Notes: generated from the sequence alone by a model not told the origin. A stretch of 44,435 nt of DNA from CAYLLN01 sp036496265 (GCA_036496265.1 DASXLL010000322.1:1-44435); one strand, 5' to 3'. Positions 1 through 7,992 are shown, counted from the stretch's first letter. Program-made: numbers and translations.

Positions 1-1
1 C

Positions 2-124
2 CTAACCACCGCCGCCACCATGGTCTTGCGCATCTTTCGCAGCCCAGCCGAACCCCTCCGCGCTCACGCCGATTACATTAACTGGGACCCGTGCCAAGGA
101 CTCGAAATCCTGGGCCTAACCTGA
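2..124 (+). CDS. possible 3' end of a gene entering the window (partial)
   Basis: An open frame runs from the window edge to a TGA at 122-124 and gives about 40 residues ending in DPCQGLEILGLT. It contains an internal ATG at 20, but no ribosome site can be judged because the upstream DNA is missing. I do not recognise a family. It could be the tail of a longer protein or a chance open frame; the short length gives little support. Confidence 0.2.
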   Translation, partial: LTTAATMVLRIFRSPAEPLRAHADYINWDPCQGLEILGLT

Positions 125-193
125 GAATGCAATCCTCCTGGGCGGCGATGGAGGCGAGGTGAAGTTCAGCTGAATTTCAGTTATCGACGATCC

Positions 194-556
194 TCACGGG
201 GCTTCAAGCACTCGCTTGCCGCAAAAAGGGCAATTCCGACTGGCAATGACGGTCCCGCAGCACTCGGCGAGTTGCTTTTCACAGTGGGGACAATGTACGC
301 CCCATCGCCGTTCAATTCGGAGCATTAGCGGAATGACGAATACAAAGGCAAGCAGAATTGGCATTGCGAACAGCAAAGCTGCCCCGACTTCACCACCTGC
401 GCTGCCGAGTCCTCCCGATAGAAATGTTTTGAGTTGATCGCGAAAAGGCGCCAGAACAAGCATACCAGCGACCCCAATCAAAATGGGCCCTACGGTGCTG
501 ATTCCTCGGCGCATCTGATAGGCGCGCACCGCACGGCTGAACTCGGAAATCTGCAT
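194..556 (-). CDS. small membrane protein with C-terminal zinc ribbon
   Basis: The 120-residue product has two hydrophobic segments (about residues 20-38 and 58-80) separated by a Gly-rich loop. A cytosolic or peripheral tail follows with CPHC at about residue 89 and CPFC near residue 110, the four-cysteine pattern of a zinc ribbon. Two extra cysteines (ECC) lie between them. No enzyme motif is visible. It starts one base after the stop of the 62-residue gene at 558-746, so the two are probably co-transcribed. Function unknown; the zinc-ribbon call is from Cys spacing only. Confidence 0.6.
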   Translation of the reverse strand: MQISEFSRAVRAYQMRRGISTVGPILIGVAGMLVLAPFRDQLKTFLSGGLGSAGGEVGAALLFAMPILLAFVFVIPLMLRIERRWGVHCPHCEKQLAECCGTVIASRNCPFCGKRVLEAP

Positions 557-557
557 T

Positions 558-746
558 TTATTGATCTGCCTTCTTGCCAGACCGACTTGCCGGCTGAGGC
601 GTTCGTTTCGGCAACGTGACGTAAAGTCGTCCTGACTCTCGCTGTTGCTGGCGGATGTCTTCGGCGATTCGGTGGACGTCGTTGCCGAATTGGGCGGCCA
701 ACTCTTGCTTGATGGCGCTGATTTCGTCAGTCGGAGTGGGAATCAT
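558..746 (-). CDS. small hypothetical soluble protein (62 aa)
   Basis: A predicted helical N-terminal half (about residues 5-38, charged and rich in Gln/Glu/Arg) is followed by a basic, Pro-rich tail ending GKKADQ. It lies one base upstream of the zinc-ribbon membrane protein on the same strand, suggesting a two-gene unit. From memory, small proteins with a similar 'AAQFGNDVHRIAEDIR'-like core occur in planctomycetes, but no function is known to me. The start ATG at 746 has only a weak purine-rich upstream sequence. Confidence 0.5.
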   Translation of the reverse strand: MIPTPTDEISAIKQELAAQFGNDVHRIAEDIRQQQRESGRLYVTLPKRTPQPASRSGKKADQ

Positions 747-771
747 TTTTGCACTCGATTGCTAGGGACGG

Positions 772-1035
772 CTATTCATAATGCGTCCACAGTCGCAGAA
801 TCTTGACGACTTTTTGATCTTCGTAAACTTGGTAGACCAAACGATGCTGAATGTTGATGCGGCGCGAGTACGCTCCGGCGAGATCGCCGACTAGCTTTTC
901 AAAAGGCGGTGGAGACTGAAAGGGAGCTTGGCGAAGAATGTCCAATAGCCGTTCGGCCTTTTGTCGCAGGCCGGCAGCAGCGAGCTTTTTTGCATCCTTT
1001 TGGGCCTGCTTCGTGTACACGAGTTGCCATGTCAC
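772..1035 (-). CDS. yoeB: YoeB/Txe-family mRNA interferase toxin
   Basis: The product is about 87 residues and matches the RelE/YoeB fold family. It has a basic N-terminal helix region, then a 'PFQSPPPFEKLVGDLAGAYS' stretch, the 'SRRINIQHRLVYQV' signature (Arg and His expected at the RNase site) and the short C-terminal 'LWTHYE', where YoeB proteins end in HYH-like residues. The family cleaves mRNA in the ribosomal A site. I place the start at GTG 1035, not the ATG at 1056, because GTG overlaps the antitoxin stop as GTGA and a GGAG lies 8 bases upstream (1047-1044). Translational coupling to the antitoxin is likely. Activity is inferred from the family. Confidence 0.85.
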   Translation of the reverse strand: MTWQLVYTKQAQKDAKKLAAAGLRQKAERLLDILRQAPFQSPPPFEKLVGDLAGAYSRRINIQHRLVYQVYEDQKVVKILRLWTHYE

Positions 1036-1274
1036 CAGGACAACTCCGTTGCGCACTGCTCAATCGGAGTCGTTAGCCCTTCACGAATCGATTCCCGCAT
1101 GCCGGGAATCGAGAGGAGATAAACGGTTTCTTGGATGGCGCGCCAATCGTCTTCGGAAATCAGGATTCCGGTGATTTGGCCGCTGATGATTTGGATAGGC
1201 TCGTGCGAGCTAGCCGTTTCGTTAATGAGGTCAGGGAGCGATTGCTCGGCTGTTTGGGCGTCGATTGTTTTCAT
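1032..1274 (-). CDS. yefM: YefM/Phd-family antitoxin
   Basis: The 80-residue product follows the Phd/YefM layout. An N-terminal DNA-binding beta-alpha fold (about residues 1-55, 'MKTIDAQTAEQSLPDLINE' and 'ISEDDWRAIQETVYLL') leads to an acidic C-terminal tail that would wrap the toxin. ATG 1274 is preceded by AAGAGGA at a good distance. The gene precedes the toxin and overlaps it by 4 bases, the usual antitoxin-first order. Such antitoxins repress their own promoter. Upstream at 1322-1341 there are two TTGCGAA copies and a GCGA-AGA-TCGC inverted repeat, which could be part of an operator; this is only a suggestion. Confidence 0.85.
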   Translation of the reverse strand: MKTIDAQTAEQSLPDLINETASSHEPIQIISGQITGILISEDDWRAIQETVYLLSIPGMRESIREGLTTPIEQCATELSW

Positions 1275-1445
1275 GGGGATTCCTCTTGTTTTAGTTTACT
1301 CCTGATATAGCGACATTGAAATTGCGAAGATCGCTTGCGAACTGAAAAAAATAGCGCGATGATGTAGCGGCTATTGGGCGCGAATAAATGATGATGGGCA
1401 CAGCCCAAGAGTACACCTGCATTTTCACTCTCCGGAGATCTTGTG

Positions 1446-2852
1446 ATGTCAGCGAAGCGAGTTTCTCGGCGGCGATTTGTAGCTCAGGCGGCGGCAGTGG
1501 GGGCGGCGGCGTTTACCGCGCCGGCGATTTTGAGGGGGCAGGATTTGAACAGCCGGGTGAGTCTGGCGTTTATCGCGACGGGGAGGCGCGGGGGGTACAA
1601 CCTGGATGAGATGACGAGAGAGAAGAATGCCGTGAAGGTCGATGTGGTGTCGCTGTGCGATGTGAATCAGCAGAGTTTGGATCCGGCGGTGAAGAGGTTT
1701 CCGCAGGCGCGGCAGTACAAGGATTTTCGGAAGCTGCTGGAGGAGTTGAAGGACGTGGATGGCGTCGTGGTGAGCACGTGCGAGCATACGCACGCGTATG
1801 CGGTGATTCCGGCGCTGGCGGCGGGCAAAGCCGTGTATTGCGAGAAGCCGATGTCGCGGGATGTGGCAGAGTGCCGAGCGATGCGGGAGGCGGCGCGGAA
1901 GGCGAAGGTGGCGACGCAGATGGGAACGCAGAATCATGCGAACCCGAATTATCACCGCGTCGTGGAGTTGATTCACAGCGGGGCGATTGGGCCGGTGAGC
2001 GAGGCCCATGTGTGGGTAAATCGGGCTTGGGGTCGGCAAACGGAAGAGGAGGGGAAAGCCAACAACGACCCGCACGCCTGGGTGACCGGCGCGAATGGCG
2101 AAAAAGAATGGTGCATGGAGCGGCCGGCGGTAGGGCAGCCGATCCCGAGCTTTTTGGATTGGGATTTGTGGCTGGGGCCCGCGCCGGCGCGGCCGTTTCA
2201 CGAAGCCTATTTTCCGGGCCCGCGGTGGTATCGCTGGTGGGATTTTGGCAACGGGACGATGTCGGACCTCGGCAGTCACTGGAATGATCTGCCGTTTTGG
2301 GCGCTGAAGCTTGACGCGCCGAAGGCGATTGAGGCGTTCGGGCCGGAGCCGCATCCGGAGATCGCGCCGGCGTCGATGACAGCCGTTTATGAATATGGGG
2401 CGCGCGGCGATATGCCGGCTTGCAAGCTGACGTGGCATCAGGGAGCGGATAAGCCGCAGATTTGGAAGGACAAGGGAATTCCCCAGTGGCAGAATGGCGT
2501 GCTGTTCATTGGCACGAACGGCCGGATGCTGCTTTCGGACTATGGCAAACATGTTTTGCTGCCCGAGGCGGATTTCAAAGACTTTCAGCGGCCGGAAAAA
2601 TTCATTCCGGATTCACCGGGGCAGCATCAGGAGTGGCTCCTGGCGATTAAGAATGGCACGCCAACGGGAAGCCCGTTCAACGATTATGCGGGATTGCTCA
2701 CGGAGGCGAACCACCTCGGCAATGTGGCATTTCGCACGGGACAGAAGATTCACTGGGACACTGCGGCGATGCGGGTGACGAATACGCGGAAGGCGGATGC
2801 GTTTATTCGAAGAGAGCCGAGGGCGGGGTGGAAGTTGGAGGGGTTGGCGTAG
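1446..2852 (+). CDS. Gfo/Idh/MocA-family oxidoreductase, Tat-exported
   Basis: The 468-residue protein begins with a twin-arginine signal (SRRRFVAQAAAVGAAAFTAP) and so is probably exported folded with its cofactor. An NAD(P)-binding Rossmann domain follows (about residues 35-165) with the family signature EKP in 'YCEKPMSRDVAECRAM'. The larger C-terminal alpha/beta domain binds substrate. Planctomycetes carry many paralogues, usually thought to oxidise or rearrange sugars and inositols; the substrate cannot be read here. I prefer ATG 1446 over the adjacent GTG 1443 because GGAG at 1434-1437 is well placed. The gene is monocistronic and convergent with the M56-S41 gene. Confidence 0.9.
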   Translation: MSAKRVSRRRFVAQAAAVGAAAFTAPAILRGQDLNSRVSLAFIATGRRGGYNLDEMTREKNAVKVDVVSLCDVNQQSLDPAVKRFPQARQYKDFRKLLEELKDVDGVVVSTCEHTHAYAVIPALAAGKAVYCEKPMSRDVAECRAMREAARKAKVATQMGTQNHANPNYHRVVELIHSGAIGPVSEAHVWVNRAWGRQTEEEGKANNDPHAWVTGANGEKEWCMERPAVGQPIPSFLDWDLWLGPAPARPFHEAYFPGPRWYRWWDFGNGTMSDLGSHWNDLPFWALKLDAPKAIEAFGPEPHPEIAPASMTAVYEYGARGDMPACKLTWHQGADKPQIWKDKGIPQWQNGVLFIGTNGRMLLSDYGKHVLLPEADFKDFQRPEKFIPDSPGQHQEWLLAIKNGTPTGSPFNDYAGLLTEANHLGNVAFRTGQKIHWDTAAMRVTNTRKADAFIRREPRAGWKLEGLA

Positions 2853-2886
2853 GAATTCAGAAGGCAGAAGGATGAATTCTGAATGA

Positions 2887-2912
2887 TGAAGAGCCCAGGG
2901 AGTGGCTCTTCA
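2887..2912. terminator. hairpin between convergent genes, probable bidirectional terminator
   Basis: A perfect 9-bp stem (TGAAGAGCC / GGCTCTTCA) with an 8-base loop lies 34 bases after the oxidoreductase stop and 41 bases before the stop of the convergent protease gene. No strong U-tract follows on either strand, so the call rests on position and stem quality. Confidence 0.55.
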
Positions 2913-2953
2913 CTAAAATTGAGAACCGGACGAGGCAAAATAGTCGCCAAGTG

Positions 2954-5485
2954 TCAGTTTAGATTGGCGAGCTCGCGGTCGATGGTTTCGAGAGTTTGGC
3001 GGGCCGTTTCGCGACGCTGCTCGATGTCGTGGCGCTTGAGGTATTGATCGATCTGGGCAGCGGTGAGAGTGCTGACTTTGGCGAAGGTGCCGGATAGGAG
3101 GCGGGTGGTCATCGTCTTAAGTGCCGCTGCGAGCTGAGGATCGTTTTCTTGTTGTTCGAGCGATGCGGCCGTAATTTCCCGCTGACTGTTCGCTTCTTTC
3201 TTGGCGCCGGATTGGATGATGTCGCGCTGTCGGCGGCGCTCGAGCAGTGAATTCGATTGTGCGTGCGTAATGGGAACGAAGTAGCCATCGTCGGGATTGA
3301 TGCCCCAGGTGTTTTCGGTGCCGCGCCGATTATTGTCGCGCTTATCGATGTTTCGGCCGCTGGGCAGGCGGTACTCAGCGGTGGTGAGCTTGATGGCGCC
3401 GCTGTCACCGTCGAGCTTGATCAGCGTTTGCACCGATGCTTTGCCGGTCGTGCGCGTGCCGAGGACAACCGCTCGGTGGTTATCCTGGAGTGCGCCGGCG
3501 AAGACTTCGGCAGCGGATGCAGTTTGTTCGTTGACCAGCACCAGCAACGGCACGTCGCTGAGAGCAGCCGGGGCGTCGGCTCTGATTGTCGTCGGCTCGC
3601 CGTTGCGGGAATGGAGCGTCACAATCGTGCCGCTGGAAAGAAACAGCTTGGCGACCGCGATGGCGGAGTCGAGCATGCCGCCTGGGCAGTAGCGGAGGTC
3701 GAGAATCAGGCCCTTGAGACCTTGTTGCTGCAGCCAATCAATGGCGTCGCGTGCTTCGCGCGGCGTAGCAGCGCCAAATTGGCTGAATTGGAGGTAGCCG
3801 ATCCGGTGTGCGTTATCGAGGACGAAATTCGAGTTGTCGTCGGGGGCGAGGTTGAACCCTTTCACGGTGGGAAGATGGACCGTGCCCCGGGCGATGCTCA
3901 GATCGGCCGTTTGGCCGTTTTCGCGGCTGATTTTTAGTCGGACGCTGGTGCCGGCCTTTCCGGCGATGCGTGTGACCACGTCCGGGAGCTTCAGGCCTGC
4001 GGTAGATTGGCCGTCGATTTCCAAAATGGCGTCGCCGCACTGAATGCCGCCCTTTATCGCGGGTGAGCCATCGAGCGGCGTGACGACGCGAATTTGCTTA
4101 TCGATCAGCTCGAGTTGAACACCGATGCCGACAATTGCGCCGCCGATCTGCCGTTCCATATCGGACAGGGACTGGGGCGTGAGGTAGTCGGAGTAGGGGT
4201 CTTTGAGTGCGCCGATCATGCCTTTCAGGGCGCCTTCCAGGATGTCGTTGTCGTTGACTGGCGTCACATATTGATCCGCGATTTTGGTGCGCAAATTCGC
4301 GAGGGCCTGGGAACGATCGACGATCGCGGCGGCGGGCTCGGCGTTCTTCACGTCTTTTTGGGCAGCGGGGTCGCTTGCGGTAACAGTTGATCCGACGTTG
4401 ATCAGAGAGATGAGAACGGTCGCGGCGACGGCAAGCATCGCCATGACGCGGGTGACGCCGCGCGAAAGAGGGCGGCGGTTGAGGCTCGGATTCAGGATTG
4501 CCATGAGACGGTTCTCCAGGGTGGTGGATTGAGACATTGCCAGCGTCAAAGCCGAGGCGGAGGCCGGCGAGCAAGTCGCAGACACGGCCAATAACTGGTC
4601 GGCGTAGTCGGGAGGGTCGAAGCCCCGGCTGAGCACGAGATCGTCACAGGCTCGCTCTTGCTCGATGCGGAGTTGGCGATCGGCGAGCCACACGAGCGGA
4701 TTGAACCAATACAAGGCTCGCGCGAGCTGGGCCACAAGCTGCCACAGGCAATCGTGGCGGGTGACATGGGCGAGCTCGTGGAGAAGGACGATTTGCACGC
4801 GCTCGCGCGGCCAGGCTTGCGCGGTCGCGGGGAGCAAAATCATTGGTTTCCAAATGCCCCAGGTCATTGGCATTGAGCGGACGGTGCTGGTGGCCAACTG
4901 AACGGAGCGTTGGATTCCAAGCTGCTCGGCGGATTGCTCGAGAGCGGCATGGAGCGTGCAGTCGGTGACGCAGCACGACGAATTCTTCAAGAGCCGCAGG
5001 CTGATGAGGCCGAGGAGCAGTGGTGTAGCCGCCACGCATGCACCGCATGACCAAATCCAGAAGAGCCAAGTGATGGTTGGAATGCGCCGGCCGATAACAG
5101 GAGTCGCGGCGAATTCGCCGCTGGACTGGTTTGTTGAGTTAGGTAGAAGAATAGGTCCGTCATGCGGTAACGATTGATTCGGTGTAACGGCGAGCGGTTC
5201 AATGGACGCAAAATATGCTGACGTTACGCCGGAAGTTGCGTCAGAATGGTTGGCTGGTGGCGGCAATCGAGCGGCAATTTGAATTGGTATGGAGATCTGC
5301 CAGGCGGGTAACAGGCCGGTAAGCAGCGGTACGGCGAGTGAGCCGGCGAGTGCGAGCGCCCAGAGCTTGTGCCGAGCGGCGGCAGTTGCTCGACAGAGGA
5401 CGAAGAATGGCGAGAGGCCACAGGCGACGGCCAAAATTATAGCGGCCCGGAGGGCGGCGGCGACGAGCAATTGGTCCAGCGTCAT
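2954..5485 (-). CDS. BlaR1-like M56 metallopeptidase fused to PDZ and S41 (C-terminal processing) protease
   Basis: This is an 843-residue membrane protein with two protease modules. The N-terminal part has hydrophobic segments (about 7-30, 42-60, 138-166), then the M56 zinc motif HELAH at 236-240 with a downstream Glu in QERACDD (about 277). Another membrane segment lies at about 346-364. The second part holds an S41 N-terminal region (390-440), a PDZ domain (about 448-525) and the S41 catalytic core, with nucleophile Ser in TASAAE (about 657) and Lys in TGKASVQ (about 682). BlaR1-type proteins sense a signal and cause cleavage of a BlaI repressor; S41/Ctp enzymes degrade exported proteins. 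The start overlaps the BlaI gene by 4 bases. Single-chain S41 fusion suggests periplasmic sensing or processing, which is inference. Confidence 0.88.
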   Translation of the reverse strand: MTLDQLLVAAALRAAIILAVACGLSPFFVLCRATAAARHKLWALALAGSLAVPLLTGLLPAWQISIPIQIAARLPPPANHSDATSGVTSAYFASIEPLAVTPNQSLPHDGPILLPNSTNQSSGEFAATPVIGRRIPTITWLFWIWSCGACVAATPLLLGLISLRLLKNSSCCVTDCTLHAALEQSAEQLGIQRSVQLATSTVRSMPMTWGIWKPMILLPATAQAWPRERVQIVLLHELAHVTRHDCLWQLVAQLARALYWFNPLVWLADRQLRIEQERACDDLVLSRGFDPPDYADQLLAVSATCSPASASALTLAMSQSTTLENRLMAILNPSLNRRPLSRGVTRVMAMLAVAATVLISLINVGSTVTASDPAAQKDVKNAEPAAAIVDRSQALANLRTKIADQYVTPVNDNDILEGALKGMIGALKDPYSDYLTPQSLSDMERQIGGAIVGIGVQLELIDKQIRVVTPLDGSPAIKGGIQCGDAILEIDGQSTAGLKLPDVVTRIAGKAGTSVRLKISRENGQTADLSIARGTVHLPTVKGFNLAPDDNSNFVLDNAHRIGYLQFSQFGAATPREARDAIDWLQQQGLKGLILDLRYCPGGMLDSAIAVAKLFLSSGTIVTLHSRNGEPTTIRADAPAALSDVPLLVLVNEQTASAAEVFAGALQDNHRAVVLGTRTTGKASVQTLIKLDGDSGAIKLTTAEYRLPSGRNIDKRDNNRRGTENTWGINPDDGYFVPITHAQSNSLLERRRQRDIIQSGAKKEANSQREITAASLEQQENDPQLAAALKTMTTRLLSGTFAKVSTLTAAQIDQYLKRHDIEQRRETARQTLETIDRELANLN

Positions 5486-5877
5486 GGCTGCTTCCTTTTA
5501 CTGCGGGCTTGTTGAATCAGATCCGCCAATCGCTCCAGTTCGGCAGGTGATAATTTTGCAGTGGGACCGGCGAGGTGGGCGGCGACGGCTTTTTCAAGGG
5601 ACCCCTCGAAAAACGTTTTGAGAACACGATGGAAAGCGGATTGGGCGGCGCGAGTGCGGGCTTGGGTGGGTTGGTAGACGAATTCGCGGCCGCTGAGCTC
5701 GTGTTTAAGATGACCCTTTTCCTCAAGAATTCGCATCAGCGTGCGAATGGCGGTCTTCGTCGGCGGATCGGGCAAGGCGCTGACGACTTCGGCCGCGGTC
5801 GCTGAGCCGCGGGCAAAGATCACATCCATGATTTGGCGTTCGCGGCGGCTAAGTCCGTCGCCTGCATTCTCCACCAC
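5482..5877 (-). CDS. BlaI/MecI/CopY-family transcriptional repressor
   Basis: The 131-residue product has the family's winged-helix domain (about residues 8-78, starting 'LSRRERQIMDVIFARGSATA' and continuing to a basic wing) and a C-terminal dimerisation helix with the 'LAGPTAKLSPAELERLADLI' pattern. BlaI proteins repress their own operon and are inactivated when the partner M56 membrane peptidase is activated. Here the partner gene begins inside this gene's stop (ATGA overlap), so the pair is a single operon. An inverted repeat upstream (5903-5962) covers the probable promoter. The inducer is unknown; no beta-lactamase gene is adjacent. Confidence 0.9.
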   Translation of the reverse strand: MVENAGDGLSRRERQIMDVIFARGSATAAEVVSALPDPPTKTAIRTLMRILEEKGHLKHELSGREFVYQPTQARTRAAQSAFHRVLKTFFEGSLEKAVAAHLAGPTAKLSPAELERLADLIQQARSKRKQP

Positions 5878-5902
5878 TTCCTGCTCCTTCGGTTGAAGCC
5901 AA

Positions 5903-5962
5903 GTGCCAATATTTTAACCTTTCGGCAGATTGGAGCAAGATCATGTGTTAAAAATTTGGCAC
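5903..5962 (-). promoter_or_regulatory. probable promoter and operator pair of the BlaI-M56/S41 operon
   Basis: Two 16-base elements face each other: GTGCCAATATTTTAAC at 5903-5918, and the reverse complement of GTGCCAAATTTTTAAC at 5947-5962. They match at 14 of 16 positions and are separated by 28 bases. Read on the gene's strand, TTGCTC and TAAAAT with a 16-base spacer can serve as -35 and -10, and TAAAAT falls inside the gene-proximal element. That is the geometry expected if a dimeric repressor covers the promoter. The elements lack the classical BlaI TACA/TGTA core, so binding by this BlaI homologue is inferred. Confidence 0.55.
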
Positions 5963-6097
5963 ATTTCTGGAATTCCAGCCGGCGACCGCGTGTTGTGGAT
6001 TAGCCACGGTAACCAGAACTTCTGACGCTGGCCGGGGTTTCTTCTTGCCAGCCATGGTTGCTTGCATCTGCTGAGCGAATGCGGCTCTAATATCGCC

Positions 6098-6796
6098 ATG
6101 CGATACGGCATTTGTCAGCTGCTTTTTGTGTTGGCGTGGCTATGGTCGTTTTCGTCGCCGGCGGCAGAGCCGATTGATCCGGTAGTGGGAGCGCTGAATG
6201 TTTCGCTCGCAAAAAACCTGCTGCACGCGCGGGAATATCTCGATCAGAAGGACGCTAAGTCGTTGGCGCAGGCGGCCGGTAACGTACAGCTGTTGGCGGA
6301 ACTTTTGAAATCGCGAAGCGATGACTCGTCGTGGCAGGAATCGATCGGCAAGGTCGTTGCGGCTGCCGGCGGCGTTCAGGCGGCGGCGAAGACGGAAGAT
6401 ATTGGGAAGTGCAAAGCGGCTGCGGATGCACTTGAAGCTGCGTGTGCCGCGTCAGGTCTAGCTAAGCCAGCGGGAAAACCGCAACCCATGGCCAAGTCGC
6501 CGGCGCTCCGCCCGCTGATGCTGTCCATGGATGCGATTTTCGCCGACGCGAAGGTGTCGCTGATTTCCGGGAATGTGGACGCGGCGAAAAAACAGGCGCT
6601 TGTCGTGGCGGAGCTGGGAAAGCTGGTGTCTAATCAGCGGACGACACCGGACTGGTTGTCGCTGGCCGGTGATTTTTGTGCCGCGGCAAATGCGGCGGCG
6701 AATTCGACCGAGACCGATCCGAAGGCCGTGCGGCAATTGATCCGCGGCGTTGCCGAGCGGTGTGAGGCGTGTCATGAGAAAAGCCGTACCCGTTGA
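6098..6796 (+). CDS. exported class II-like monohaem cytochrome c
   Basis: The 232-residue protein begins with a signal peptide (about residues 1-23, cleavage near SSPAAEP). The middle is helical and Ala/Lys-rich. A single haem-binding CEACH sits six residues from the C-terminus. A haem motif at the extreme C-terminus of a helical protein is the layout of class II cytochromes (c', c-556). I prefer ATG 6098 to the TTG at 6062 because the signal peptide begins there, although no good ribosome site is visible. It lies 27 bases upstream of the DUF3500-like gene, so the two are probably one unit. Role unknown; electron transfer is inferred from the haem site. Confidence 0.65.
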   Translation: MRYGICQLLFVLAWLWSFSSPAAEPIDPVVGALNVSLAKNLLHAREYLDQKDAKSLAQAAGNVQLLAELLKSRSDDSSWQESIGKVVAAAGGVQAAAKTEDIGKCKAAADALEAACAASGLAKPAGKPQPMAKSPALRPLMLSMDAIFADAKVSLISGNVDAAKKQALVVAELGKLVSNQRTTPDWLSLAGDFCAAANAAANSTETDPKAVRQLIRGVAERCEACHEKSRTR

Positions 6797-6823
6797 AATT
6801 CTCTCCTTCCAAAGGAATGTTTT

Positions 6824-7879
6824 GTGAATAAGAACACTCTGTCGTGCTCGGTGTGTGATGGCGAAACCTTTGAACTGGATCGCCGACATTTCATGAAAGT
6901 CGCTGGGGCGACGGCGGCGGTCGCGGCGCTGCCGGCACTGTCGTTATCAAACTCGGCGCGCGCGGCGGAAATTGGTACACCGGAAACGCTCGTGAAGAAG
7001 CTGTATGGCTCGCTGAGCGAGGCGCAGCGGAAGGATGTGGCGTTTGCGTGGGACCACGAAGATTCGAAGCTTGGTCTCTTGCGGACGCGAGTCTCGAACA
7101 ACTGGCAGATCACGAAGCCCGAGATTCGGAGCGATTTTTATACGAAGGACCAGCAGGAAATTTGCCGGGCCATCTATGAGGGACTGTTTCAGCCCGACTG
7201 GGTAAAGCAGATCGACAAGCAGCTGCAGGACGACACGGACAATCGGCCGTGGGGCTCGGCGCAGAGCGTCGCACTGTTTGGTAAGCCGGGCGAGAAGTTC
7301 GAGATGGTGATGACGGGCCGGCATCTGACGGTGCGGGTCGATGGCAACAACATCGACAGCATGGCGTTTGGCGGTCCCGTGTTTCACGGCCATCAGGCGA
7401 GCAAAACTTCCGGACTGAACGAGAAAGACGGCCATCCGGGCAACATTTGGTGGCCACAAGCGCTCGAAGCGAACAGGGTGTTCGAAATGCTCGACGGTAA
7501 GCAGCGCGAGAAGGCGCTGGTCGCGCAGCTTCCGGCGGAACAATCGGTCGCCTTCCGCGGCAAGGATGGCAAAGTTCCGGGCATTGCGGTCAGCGACTTG
7601 TCGGCCGATCAGAAGTCGCAATTACAGAAAGCAGTGAAGCTCGTGTTCGAGCCCTACCGCAACACGGATCGCGACGAGGTGAACGAGTGCCTGAAGAAGC
7701 AAGGCGGTCTCGATGCCTGCTCGCTGGCGTTTTATGCCCAGGGCGACATCGGCGACGACGGCGTGTGGGACAACTGGCGGCTGGAAGGCCCGTCGTTCGT
7801 GTTCTATTTCCGCGGCTCGCCCCACGTCCACATGTGGATTAACATTGGGTCGGATGAGAAGGTGAAGTTGAACGCATGA
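6824..7879 (+). CDS. DUF3500-like exported protein
   Basis: The 351-residue product starts at GTG 6824 with AAAGGA 7 bases upstream. A short N-terminal stretch with CSVCDGE precedes a twin-arginine signal (DRRHFMKVAGATAAVAALPA), indicating Tat export. The mature part contains 'GRHLTVRVDG', 'GGPVFHGH' and the C-terminal 'GPSFVFYFRGSPHVHMWINI', which I associate with DUF3500, a family of unknown function. Several His residues (GRHL, FHGH, SPHVHMW) could bind metal. The gene follows the cytochrome and is ended by a strong terminator. The domain name is from memory and should be confirmed by profile search. Confidence 0.6.
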   Translation: MNKNTLSCSVCDGETFELDRRHFMKVAGATAAVAALPALSLSNSARAAEIGTPETLVKKLYGSLSEAQRKDVAFAWDHEDSKLGLLRTRVSNNWQITKPEIRSDFYTKDQQEICRAIYEGLFQPDWVKQIDKQLQDDTDNRPWGSAQSVALFGKPGEKFEMVMTGRHLTVRVDGNNIDSMAFGGPVFHGHQASKTSGLNEKDGHPGNIWWPQALEANRVFEMLDGKQREKALVAQLPAEQSVAFRGKDGKVPGIAVSDLSADQKSQLQKAVKLVFEPYRNTDRDEVNECLKKQGGLDACSLAFYAQGDIGDDGVWDNWRLEGPSFVFYFRGSPHVHMWINIGSDEKVKLNA

Positions 7880-7885
7880 GCCGTA

Positions 7886-7978
7886 GGATAGGCCTCTGGC
7901 CTGTCCCAATCGTCTGGTAAATTGAGGCGGCAGGTGGCAACATCTGCCGTCATTTTTTTGGCAGACAATGATGTCTGC
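7886..7978. repeat. array of three hairpins in one intergenic space
   Basis: Three hairpins sit in 113 bases. 7886-7906 has 9-bp arms GGATAGGCC/GGCCTGTCC with one T-G pair. 7926-7951 is the terminator. 7961-7978 has perfect 7-bp arms GCAGACA/TGTCTGC with loop ATGA and ends 14 bases before the next start codon. The first and third have the look of dispersed intergenic palindromes, not gene-specific signals. Copy number cannot be judged from this window. Confidence 0.5.
7926..7959 (+). terminator. rho-independent terminator after the DUF3500-like gene
   Basis: An 11-bp stem (core GGCAGGTG / CATCTGCC, with two G-U pairs) is closed by a GCAA tetraloop at 7937-7940 and followed within two bases by seven T at 7953-7959. 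Stem, GNRA loop and U-tract fit a strong intrinsic terminator. It lies 47 bases after the stop. Confidence 0.75.
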
Positions 7979-7992
7979 ACCACGAGGTAGCG

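Noticed and set aside
1449..2552. 367-residue minus-strand open frame
   Set aside because: Antisense shadow of the oxidoreductase; Arg/Pro/His-rich with no domain.
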